From the NCBI GenBank assembly GCA_031276375.1, contig JAISNE010000388.1:1-5211 (forward strand): a stretch of 5,211 nucleotides of DNA. Reading direction: 5' to 3'. The position numbers were made by a program, and so were the translations under genes. The stretch is from Accumulibacter sp. (GTDB taxonomy: Bacteria; Pseudomonadota; Gammaproteobacteria; Burkholderiales; Rhodocyclaceae). Below the pieces are notes generated by a model, which did no database searches, had not been told where the DNA came from, and saw nothing but the letters and a program-made list of their open reading frames with translations. Positions 1-5,211 of the stretch are shown in pieces (position 1 is the stretch's first letter; the number at the start of each line of letters is the position of its first letter).

Positions 1-692
1 ACTTCTTTCAGGCGGTTCGAGTTGGAACTCGATTGGCTGCCCACCACGATGACCAGCGCGCTTCTGGCGGCCAGCGCCTTGACCGCGTTCTGGCGGTTCT
101 GCGTGGCGTAGCAGATGTCGCCGCTTTTCGGCGCGACGATGCCGGGAAAGCGTTGTTTCAGCGCGGCCACGATCTCTTCCGCGTCGTCGGCCGACAGCGT
201 CGTTTGCGTGACGAAGGCCAGGGGAACGCCGGCCGCGATGCGCAGGCGCGCCACGTCGTCGACCGTTTCCACCAGATGCATTCCTTCGTCGCTTTGCCCC
301 ATCGTGCCTTCGACCTCGGGGTGGCCTTTGTGGCCGATCATGACGATCTCCATGCCTTCCCGGCGCATGCGGCCGACCTGGTTATGCACCTTGGTGACCA
401 GCGGGCAGGTGGCGTCGAAGATGTTCAAGCGGCGCTGTTCCGCTTCCCGGCGGACGGCTTTCGATACGCCGTGGGCGCTGAAAATCACCGTTCGTCCGGC
501 GGGTACTTCGTTCAAATCCTCGATGAAAATGGCGCCCTTGGCGCGCAGATCGTCGCAGACGAAGCGGTTGTGCACGACTTCGTGACGCACGTAGACCGGA
601 GCGCCGAATTTTTCGATGGTGCGTTCGACGATGGCGATGGCGCGTTCGACGCCGGCGCAAAAACCGCGCGGATTGGCAAGGATCACTTCCAT
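1..692 (-). CDS. ispH: 4-hydroxy-3-methylbut-2-enyl diphosphate reductase IspH (C-terminus cut off by window edge)
   Basis: IspH (LytB) catalyses the last step of the MEP isoprenoid pathway, reducing HMBPP to a mixture of IPP and DMAPP with a 4Fe-4S cluster in the cytosol. The visible 230 residues begin [14 protein letters not shown]. The three cluster cysteines are all present at 12, 96 (DATCPLVTK) and 194 ([10 protein letters not shown]). The substrate-binding residues known from E. coli are also there: H41 (HEVVHN), H74 (SAHG), H124 and E126 (HPEVEG), T164 (TQTTLS) and the S-x-N set near 222-224. E. coli IspH is 316 residues, so roughly 80-90 are missing beyond position 1. The ATG at 692 is chosen because AGGA lies 8 nt upstream and because the protein then starts exactly where E. 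coli IspH does. It is the last visible gene of the cluster, 84 nt after lspA, with no promoter recognised in that gap. Confidence 0.96.
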   Translation of the reverse strand, partial: MEVILANPRGFCAGVERAIAIVERTIEKFGAPVYVRHEVVHNRFVCDDLRAKGAIFIEDLNEVPAGRTVIFSAHGVSKAVRREAEQRRLNIFDATCPLVTKVHNQVGRMRREGMEIVMIGHKGHPEVEGTMGQSDEGMHLVETVDDVARLRIAAGVPLAFVTQTTLSADDAEEIVAALKQRFPGIVAPKSGDICYATQNRQNAVKALAARSALVIVVGSQSSSNSNRLKE

Positions 693-700
693 GTTTCCAT

Positions 701-704
701 TCCT
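701..704 (-). promoter_or_regulatory. Shine-Dalgarno site of ispH
   Basis: The minus strand reads AGGA followed by 8 nt and then ATG at 692-690. This site decides between two nearby ATG codons. The upstream one (700-698) would start immediately after the AGGA, is in another frame, and stops after five codons. Confidence 0.7.
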
Positions 705-776
705 GTGCGGCCCGGCCGGACGAAACGGCCCGGCGGGTGTCCGGCCCGCCCGGCGGCGGAATTCACCCGCCCGGCC

Positions 777-1253
777 TCAGCTCTGTTTTCGGCCGCCAAG
801 CTGGTCCCACAGCAACAGGATCGCGCCGAGCGTGATCGCCGCGTCGGCCAGGTTGAACGCCGGCCAGCGGTAGCCGGCGGCGTGCCATTGGATGAAGTCG
901 ATGACGACGCCGAAGCGGACGCGGTCGACGAGGTTGCCGAGCGCGCCGCCGAGCACCAGCGTGAGCGAGAGCGACAGCCGGAATTCGCCGCTGTGCTTGC
1001 GCAGCAGGGTGACGATCCAGGCCGAGACGGCCAGCGAGAGGAGGATGAGGAACCAGCGCTGCCAGCCGCCGGCGTCGGCCAGGAAGCTGAAGGAGGCGCC
1101 GGGATTGAAGGCCAGCACCCAGTTCCAGAACGGCGCGACGTAGCGCGAGTCGCCGGGACGCAGCGTGCCCAGGACGATCCATTTGCTGATCTGGTCGAAC
1201 AGGACGATGAACCCGGCCATCCACAGCCACGGTTTGATGTTACGCGCGGGCAC
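777..1253 (-). CDS. lspA: Lipoprotein signal peptidase (signal peptidase II) LspA
   Basis: LspA is the inner-membrane aspartyl protease that cleaves the signal peptide from diacylglyceryl-modified prolipoproteins, after Lgt and before Lnt. From the GTG at 1253 the protein has 158 residues (E. coli: 164). The family signatures are present: D20 in [22 protein letters not shown] at 50-60, [10 protein letters not shown] at 102-111 with catalytic D110, and FNLAD at 133-137 with catalytic D137. Four hydrophobic segments (about 11-27, 64-83, 92-110 and 132-150) fit the four-helix topology. The GTG start restores the N-terminal PWLW segment that aligns with RWLW in E. coli and has GAAGG 8 nt upstream. 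The only nearby ATG (1220) has no Shine-Dalgarno site and would cut into the first helix. The gene overlaps the 3' end of ileS by 14 nt, which suggests translational coupling. Confidence 0.94.
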   Translation of the reverse strand: MPARNIKPWLWMAGFIVLFDQISKWIVLGTLRPGDSRYVAPFWNWVLAFNPGASFSFLADAGGWQRWFLILLSLAVSAWIVTLLRKHSGEFRLSLSLTLVLGGALGNLVDRVRFGVVIDFIQWHAAGYRWPAFNLADAAITLGAILLLWDQLGGRKQS

Positions 1254-4068
1254 GCGGCTCGCCTTCGCCGTAAAGATTGCTGACGCAGCGCCCGCAGAGT
1301 TCCGGGTGCGCCGGATCGGCGCCGACATCCTCGCGCACGTGCCAGCAGCGTTCGCATTTGGCGTGCGCCAGCGGCGCGCATTCGATCCTTTCCTCGGCAT
1401 CTCGGATCAGCCGCGTCTTCGAGCAGATGAAAACGAAGCGCAGGTCGTCGCCCAGCGAGGAGAGGAGGTCGAATTTTTCGCCGTCGGCATGGACGGTGAC
1501 CTCCGCCTGCAACGACGAGCCGATCTTGCCGGCGATGCGCAGTTCTTCCAGGGCGCGGGTGACTTCGGCGCGGCACGCGCGGATCTTGCTCCACCTATCG
1601 AGCAGCGCGGCTTCGTCCGCCAGCGCGGGCAAGGCTTGCCAAGTGTGCAGCATGACCGAGTCGTCGGCCTCGCCGGTGAGCGTCCGCCAGACCTCCTCGG
1701 CGGTGAACGAGAGGATCGGCGCCATCAGCTTGACCAGGGCGCGGGTGACGTGCCACAGCGCGCTTTGCGCCGAACGGCGCGCCCGGGAGTGGGCCGCCGT
1801 CGTATACAGGCGGTCCTTGAGGATGTCCAGGTAGAAGCCGCCGAGATCTTCCGAGCAGAAGGTTTGCAGGGCCTGGACGACGCGGTGGAATTCGTAGCGG
1901 CCATACTCTTCCTCGCATTGCGCTTGCAACTGGCGCGTCATGACCAGCGCGTAGCGGTCGATTTCCAGCCATTCTCGCGGCGGGCGCATGTCCTTCGCCG
2001 CGTCGAAGTCGGAGGTGTTGGCCAGCAGGAAGCGCAGCGTGTTGCGCATGCGGCGGTAGGATTCGACGACCCGTTTGAGGATTTCGTCGGAGATCGACAG
2101 TTCGCCCGAGTAGTCGGTGGCCGCCGTCCACAGGCGCAGGATGTCGGCGCCCAGCGTATCGACGATTTTCTGCGGGGCGACGGCGTTGCGCTGCGACTTG
2201 GACATTTTGCGGCCCTGCCCGTCGACCACGAAGCCGTGCGTGAGCAGGGCCTTGTACGGCGCGCGGCCATCGATGGCGCAACCGGTCAGGAGCGAGGACT
2301 GGAACCAGCCGCGATGCTGGTCGGAGCCTTCGAGATACATGTCGGCGGGATAGGCGCAGTCGGCCGCGTGCGAACCGCGCATCACCGAGAGATGCGTGAC
2401 GCCGGAGTCGAACCAGACGTCGAGCGTATCCTTCATCTTGCGGTACTGGTCGGCTTCGTCGCCGAGCAGTTCCTTCGGGTCGAGCGAAAACCAGGCTTCG
2501 ATGCCGGCCTGTTCGACGCGTCGCGCCACCTCTTCGATGAGTTCCTGGGTGCGCGGGTGCAAGGCGCCGGTATCCTTGTGCAGGAAGAAGGGAATCGGCA
2601 CGCCCCAGTTGCGCTGGCGCGAAACGCACCAGTCGGGGCGGGTCTTCATCATCGCTTCGAGCCGCGCGCGGCCCCAGGCCGGGAAGAATTGCGTGGCGTC
2701 GACCGCGCGCTCGGCGATCCGGCGCAGCGTTTCGCCGTCCTTTTCACCTTCCTGGCCCGCCGCGCCATCGCGCTCCGCCGCGCGATCCATGCCGATGAAC
2801 CATTGCGTGGTGGCGCGGAAGATGATCGGCGTCTTGTGCCGCCAGCAGTGCGGGTAGCTGTGCGTGATCTTCTCCACCTTGAGCAGGCGGTCCAGGGCTT
2901 CAAGCTCCCGAAGCACCAGCGGATTGGCTTCCCAGACGGTCTGGCCGGCCAGCGGCGAGACCGAGAGCGCCGGCGTGCCGGGCAGGAAACGGCCGTCGTC
3001 GCCGACCGGGTTATTCACCGGCAGGCCGTACCGCCTGCCGACCAGATAATCGTCGGCGCCGTGCGCGGGCGCCGTGTGCACCAGTCCGGTGCCGGCTTCG
3101 AGCGTGACGTGCGCGCCGCAGATGAGCGGCACCTCACGCGCCTGGAAGGGATGCCGGAGCGGCAGGTGTTCGAGCGCGCCGCCCTTGGCCGAAGCGATGA
3201 CCGAACCTTCGAGTCCGTAGCGTTTCAGGCAGTCGTCGGCCAGCTCGCGCGCCAGGATCAGCGCGCCCCTGGGCGTCTCGATGAGGTCGTAGGTGAAATC
3301 CGGGTGGACGCAGACCGCCTCGTTGGCCGGCAGCGTCCACGGCGTGGTCGTCCAGATGACCGCGAAGACCGGCGAGGGCAAACGCGCCAGCCCGAAAGCG
3401 CGGGCCAGTTTTTCGGCCTGCCGGGGGCTTGCCTCGAAGGCCACGTCGATGGCCTGCGAAGTCTTGTCCTCATGATCGACCTCGGCCTCGGCCAGCGCCG
3501 AAGCGCAGTCCAGGCACCAGTTGACCGGCTTCAAGCCCTGGTACAGATAGCCCTTTTCGAGAATCCTGCCGAGCGCGCGGATTTCGTCGGCCTCGGTCTT
3601 GAAGGTCAGCGTCAGATACGGATGGTCCCATTCGCCGAGCACGCCCAGGCGGATGAAATCCTTTTTCTGGCGCTCCACCTGCTCGCTGGCGAAAGCGCGG
3701 CACAGCGCGCGCACCCGGTCGCCCGCGATGTGCTTGCCGTGCGACTTCTCGATCTGGTGCTCGATCGGCAGGCCGTGGCAATCCCAGCCCGGCACGTAGG
3801 GCGCGTCGAAACCCGCCAGCGTCTTCGAGCGGACGATGATGTCCTTGAGAATCTTGTTCAGCGCGTGTCCCAGGTGAATGTCCCCGTTGGCATACGGCGG
3901 ACCGTCGTGCAGGATGAAACGCGGACGCCCCTGGGCGGCTTGGCGAATCCTCTGGTAGAGCTTGTTCTCCTGCCAGGCTTTCACCCACAGCGGCTCGCGC
4001 CGGGCGAGATCGCCGCGCATCGGAAAGGGTGTGTCGGTCAGATTCAGCGTGCTTTTGTAGTCAGCCAT
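1240..4068 (-). CDS. ileS: Isoleucyl-tRNA synthetase IleS (class I)
   Basis: IleS attaches isoleucine to tRNA-Ile in the cytosol and edits mischarged valine. The protein has 942 residues (E. coli: 938) and starts [20 protein letters not shown], almost as in E. coli. Domains in order: Rossmann fold with the HIGH motif as HLGH (65-68, within [12 protein letters not shown]); CP1 editing domain with [10 protein letters not shown] (240-249) and [11 protein letters not shown] (331-341); second half of the catalytic core with [12 protein letters not shown] (480-491), [10 protein letters not shown] (580-589) and KMSKS (621-625); anticodon-binding helices (about 660-840); and a C-terminal zinc-binding domain with cysteine pairs C905/C908 and C925/C928. 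The C-terminal zinc module marks the ordinary bacterial type rather than the eukaryote-like, mupirocin-resistant type. Residues 430-447 form a small Gly/Glu-rich insertion compared with E. coli. The ATG lies 7 nt after the ribF stop; only a weak GAG-type Shine-Dalgarno site is seen, overlapping that stop, so coupling to ribF is likely. Confidence 0.98.
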   Translation of the reverse strand: MADYKSTLNLTDTPFPMRGDLARREPLWVKAWQENKLYQRIRQAAQGRPRFILHDGPPYANGDIHLGHALNKILKDIIVRSKTLAGFDAPYVPGWDCHGLPIEHQIEKSHGKHIAGDRVRALCRAFASEQVERQKKDFIRLGVLGEWDHPYLTLTFKTEADEIRALGRILEKGYLYQGLKPVNWCLDCASALAEAEVDHEDKTSQAIDVAFEASPRQAEKLARAFGLARLPSPVFAVIWTTTPWTLPANEAVCVHPDFTYDLIETPRGALILARELADDCLKRYGLEGSVIASAKGGALEHLPLRHPFQAREVPLICGAHVTLEAGTGLVHTAPAHGADDYLVGRRYGLPVNNPVGDDGRFLPGTPALSVSPLAGQTVWEANPLVLRELEALDRLLKVEKITHSYPHCWRHKTPIIFRATTQWFIGMDRAAERDGAAGQEGEKDGETLRRIAERAVDATQFFPAWGRARLEAMMKTRPDWCVSRQRNWGVPIPFFLHKDTGALHPRTQELIEEVARRVEQAGIEAWFSLDPKELLGDEADQYRKMKDTLDVWFDSGVTHLSVMRGSHAADCAYPADMYLEGSDQHRGWFQSSLLTGCAIDGRAPYKALLTHGFVVDGQGRKMSKSQRNAVAPQKIVDTLGADILRLWTAATDYSGELSISDEILKRVVESYRRMRNTLRFLLANTSDFDAAKDMRPPREWLEIDRYALVMTRQLQAQCEEEYGRYEFHRVVQALQTFCSEDLGGFYLDILKDRLYTTAAHSRARRSAQSALWHVTRALVKLMAPILSFTAEEVWRTLTGEADDSVMLHTWQALPALADEAALLDRWSKIRACRAEVTRALEELRIAGKIGSSLQAEVTVHADGEKFDLLSSLGDDLRFVFICSKTRLIRDAEERIECAPLAHAKCERCWHVREDVGADPAHPELCGRCVSNLYGEGEPRARA
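1262..1266 (-). promoter_or_regulatory. Shine-Dalgarno site supporting the GTG start of lspA
   Basis: The minus strand reads GAAGG, then 8 nt, then GTG at 1253-1251. The site lies inside the last codons of ileS (encoding part of GEGEPRARA), so terminating ribosomes would pass directly over it. It favours the GTG over the internal ATG at 1220. Confidence 0.6.
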
Positions 4069-4075
4069 GACTTAC

Positions 4076-5008
4076 TCAATGATTGAAATACTGCCTTGCG
4101 GATTCGACATCCCGGGCGATTTGCGCCTGCAAGGCCGCGTGGTTCGGAAAATGCTGTTCGCTCCTCAGCCTGTGCATGAAGCGGACATTCAGGTGGGCGC
4201 CGTAGATATCGGCGCAAAAATCGAAGAGGTGCACTTCCAGCAGCGGTCGCGGCAGCCGCCGGGCGCTCGGATGCACGCCAACGTTGGCGATGCCCCGGCG
4301 CGGATCGTCCGCGTCGTCCCCGATCCCGCGCGCCTCGACCACGAAAACGCCGGACAGCGGCGGACGCTCATGCTTGATGCGCAGGTTGGCCGTGGCGAAT
4401 CCCAGCCGTCGGCCAAGCTGCTCGCCGCGGACCACGCGGCCGTCGATCGAATAAGGACGGCCGAGCAGGCGCGCGGCGCGCGCCATGTCCCCCGAGGCCA
4501 GCGCCGCGCGCACGGCCGAACTGGAAACCCGCTCGCCGTCGGCCATCACGCTCGCCGTGCGCTCGACGCCGAATCCGTGATGCTCGCCGGCCGCGCGCAA
4601 CGCGGCAAAATCGCCCTCGCGCCGGGCGCCGAAGCAAAAATCGTCGCCGACGATCAGATAGCCGGTTTTCAGCGTATCGACCAGCATCCGCTCGATGAAC
4701 TCCCGCGCCGGCAGCGCCGCGAAAGCGGCGTCGAAACGACGAACGCAACAAAGCGCGACGCCCTCCTCGGCGAACATCTCCAGCTTTTCCCGCAGCGAGG
4801 AAAGACGGGGCGGCGCGGCCTGCGGGGAAAAAAATTCGCGGGGATGCGGTTCGAAAGTCAGCACCGCCGGCAGCAGCCCCCGCTCTCCAGCAACAGCGCG
4901 CAAGCGTCCCAGCAAGGCGCGATGCCCGCGATGGACGCCATCGAAATTGCCGATGGTCAACGCCGTGGCCCGCGGGGCCGGACGGGAAAAACCGCGAAGA
5001 ACGAGCAT
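4076..5008 (-). CDS. ribF: Bifunctional riboflavin kinase / FAD synthetase RibF
   Basis: RibF phosphorylates riboflavin to FMN and adenylates FMN to FAD. From the ATG at 5008 it has 310 residues (E. coli: 313). The N-terminal FMN adenylyltransferase domain carries TIGNFDGVHRGH (18-29, with the nucleotidyltransferase HxGH at 26-29), TFEPHP (51-56), GDDFCFGARREGD (121-133) and VSSSAVR (161-167). The C-terminal riboflavin kinase domain (about 184-310) carries GRVVRGEQLGRRLGFATAN (190-208), ANVGVHPS (241-248) and LEVHLFDF (257-264) with the expected catalytic Glu at 258. The usual kinase PTAN motif reads ATAN here, a tolerated-looking change at the proline. An in-frame GTG at 5065 would add 19 residues, but that stretch contains the TATAAT box, so the ATG at 5008 is preferred; it also aligns with the E. 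coli N-terminus. Its own Shine-Dalgarno site is weak. It is the first gene of the cluster. Confidence 0.96.
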   Translation of the reverse strand: MLVLRGFSRPAPRATALTIGNFDGVHRGHRALLGRLRAVAGERGLLPAVLTFEPHPREFFSPQAAPPRLSSLREKLEMFAEEGVALCCVRRFDAAFAALPAREFIERMLVDTLKTGYLIVGDDFCFGARREGDFAALRAAGEHHGFGVERTASVMADGERVSSSAVRAALASGDMARAARLLGRPYSIDGRVVRGEQLGRRLGFATANLRIKHERPPLSGVFVVEARGIGDDADDPRRGIANVGVHPSARRLPRPLLEVHLFDFCADIYGAHLNVRFMHRLRSEQHFPNHAALQAQIARDVESARQYFNH

Positions 5009-5047
5009 CGGATGCGAGGTATCGTCAGACAAGCGGAAAAAGTCTGG

Positions 5048-5053
5048 ATTATA
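5048..5053 (-). promoter_or_regulatory. Probable sigma-70 -10 box of the ribF-ileS-lspA-ispH cluster
   Basis: The minus strand has a perfect TATAAT at 5053-5048. It predicts a transcription start near 5041 and a leader of about 33 nt before the ribF ATG. No good -35 hexamer is found at 16-18 bp; that position is C-rich, and the nearest resemblance (TTCCCG) needs a 19-bp spacer. There is no extended -10 TG. This is the only strong -10 sequence I noticed upstream of the cluster. The leader is too short for a known FMN riboswitch. Confidence 0.55.
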
Positions 5054-5067
5054 GCGATGTTTCACGC

Positions 5068-5088
5068 GGGGGCGGGAAGCGGGCAGGG
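5068..5088 (+). other. Predicted G-quadruplex motif overlapping the ribF -35 region
   Basis: The plus strand has G-runs at 5068-5072, 5074-5076, 5081-5083 and 5086-5088 separated by loops of 1, 4 and 2 nt. This satisfies the standard G3+N1-7 pattern. It lies on the template strand for ribF transcription, 15-35 bp upstream of the TATAAT box. Folding is inferred from the pattern only. Confidence 0.5.
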
Positions 5089-5102
5089 CAATCAGGGCAA
5101 TC
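5085..5102 (+). repeat. Two tandem copies of a 9-bp unit AGGGCAATC
   Basis: The unit AGGGCAATC occurs exactly twice in a row (5085-5093 and 5094-5102). It shares the core CAGGG..AT with the heptamer array 25 bp away, so the two may have a common origin. Confidence 0.75.
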
Positions 5103-5126
5103 GCATTTAGGGAAAGGCTGAAAAAA

Positions 5127-5159
5127 ATCAGGGATCAGGGATCAGGGATCAGGGATCAG
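5127..5159 (+). repeat. Heptanucleotide tandem array (ATCAGGG), 4.7 copies
   Basis: Four perfect copies of ATCAGGG (5127-5154) are followed by a partial ATCAG (5155-5159). The array lies upstream of the ribF promoter, outside the -10/-35 spacing. Its four GGG runs with 4-nt ATCA loops form a regular G-quadruplex motif (5131-5154), and each junction creates a GATC site. It resembles short intergenic heptamer repeats seen in various bacterial genomes. I do not recognise it as part of a named element. Confidence 0.9.
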
Positions 5160-5161
5160 TA

Positions 5162-5178
5162 AAAGCGACCGTCGCTTT
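5162..5178 (-). terminator. Stem-loop, possible intrinsic terminator of a minus-strand gene beyond the window
   Basis: AAAGCGAC and GTCGCTTT are perfect reverse complements separated by one base, giving a stem of 7 bp with a 3-nt loop. On the minus strand the second arm runs into TTTT and then AC, a short U-tract. This would fit the end of an upstream minus-strand gene lying beyond 5211. The stem has only three G-C pairs in the usable 7 bp and the U-tract is short, so it could equally be a protein-binding palindrome or part of a repeat. Confidence 0.35.
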
Positions 5179-5211
5179 GCTCCGCAAGGAACAGCCCCCT
5201 CTCCCGGCGCT

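Larger units (their letters stand above)
5066..5211. other. Intergenic region upstream of ribF, no gene seen
   Basis: No open frame here looks like a protein. The stretch holds the G-rich and tandem repeats and the stem-loop described separately. The last bases (5195-5211) are a pyrimidine-rich CCCCCTCTCCC tract followed by GGCGCT. The neighbour beyond the window cannot be identified. Confidence 0.6.

Noticed and set aside
683..700. Five-codon mini-ORF (METWK) overlapping the ispH start, a possible leader peptide
   Set aside because: Its ATG directly abuts the AGGA, leaving no workable ribosome spacing, and nothing in it suggests attenuation. It is more likely a chance ATG just before the true start.
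714..730. GGCCG/CGGCC inverted repeat between lspA and ispH as a terminator
   Set aside because: The stem is only 5 bp, the region is very GC-rich so such repeats arise by chance, and no T-tract follows on either strand.
33..1283. A 416-codon plus-strand open frame opposite ispH and lspA
   Set aside because: It is in the same antisense register and crosses two real genes and the gap between them. It looks like a shadow and has no protein-like motifs.
1165..4086. A 973-codon plus-strand open frame opposite ileS
   Set aside because: It lies in exact antisense codon register to ileS, where stops appear only at TTA, CTA or TCA sense codons. The translation is rich in Arg, Ala, Gly, Asp and Val without any recognisable domain, while the minus strand is an unmistakable IleS.
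5009..5047. FMN riboswitch or other leader RNA in front of ribF
   Set aside because: The predicted leader is only about 33 nt, far too short for an RFN element, and none of its conserved sequence is seen.
4067..5110. A 347-codon plus-strand open frame opposite ribF
   Set aside because: It is the antisense register shadow of ribF. The minus strand carries all RibF motifs over its full length.
5127..5159. Tandem array as a CRISPR or iteron-type origin
   Set aside because: Units of 7 bp without spacers are far too short for CRISPR, and there is no nearby rep gene, DnaA box cluster or AT-rich melting region to suggest an origin.
5195..5211. CCCCCTCTCCC tract as the left arm of a REP-like palindromic repeat
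   Set aside because: Such pyrimidine tracts are often half of dispersed hairpin repeats, but the matching purine arm would lie beyond the window, so it cannot be supported.

Overview
The window is a tightly packed set of housekeeping genes, all on the minus strand, from a GC-rich bacterium that is most probably a betaproteobacterium. The assignment rests on the gene order ribF-ileS-lspA-ispH, which is a classic beta/gammaproteobacterial cluster. It also rests on proteins that follow the E. coli homologues closely but carry small differences of a kind I associate with betaproteobacteria, such as the longer loop in IleS. I cannot name a genus.

In transcription order (high to low coordinates): positions 5066-5211 hold no gene I can support. 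This stretch is G-rich and repetitive on the plus strand. It contains a possible stem-loop terminator (5162-5178), a heptanucleotide tandem array (5127-5159), a 9-bp direct repeat (5085-5102) and a G-run cluster (5068-5088) just upstream of a perfect TATAAT box (5048-5053). Then come ribF (5008-4076), ileS (4068-1240), lspA (1253-777, overlapping the end of ileS by 14 nt) and ispH (692 to beyond position 1, with its C-terminus cut off by the window edge). Gaps are 7 nt (ribF-ileS), minus 14 nt (ileS-lspA) and 84 nt (lspA-ispH), so one polycistronic transcript from the promoter in front of ribF is the simplest reading.

The four products serve different essential jobs. RibF makes FMN and FAD, IleS charges tRNA-Ile, LspA removes lipoprotein signal peptides in the inner membrane, and IspH makes the isoprenoid precursors IPP and DMAPP using a 4Fe-4S cluster. 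Unlike E. coli, there is no fkpB gene between lspA and ispH.

I found no new enzyme system, mobile element or CRISPR array. The least ordinary part is the intergenic repeat region upstream of ribF. It has ten runs of three or more G on one strand within about 87 bp, forming two textbook G-quadruplex motifs, and one of these overlaps the expected -35 region. Very long plus-strand open frames lie opposite all four genes, but codon bias explains them fully.
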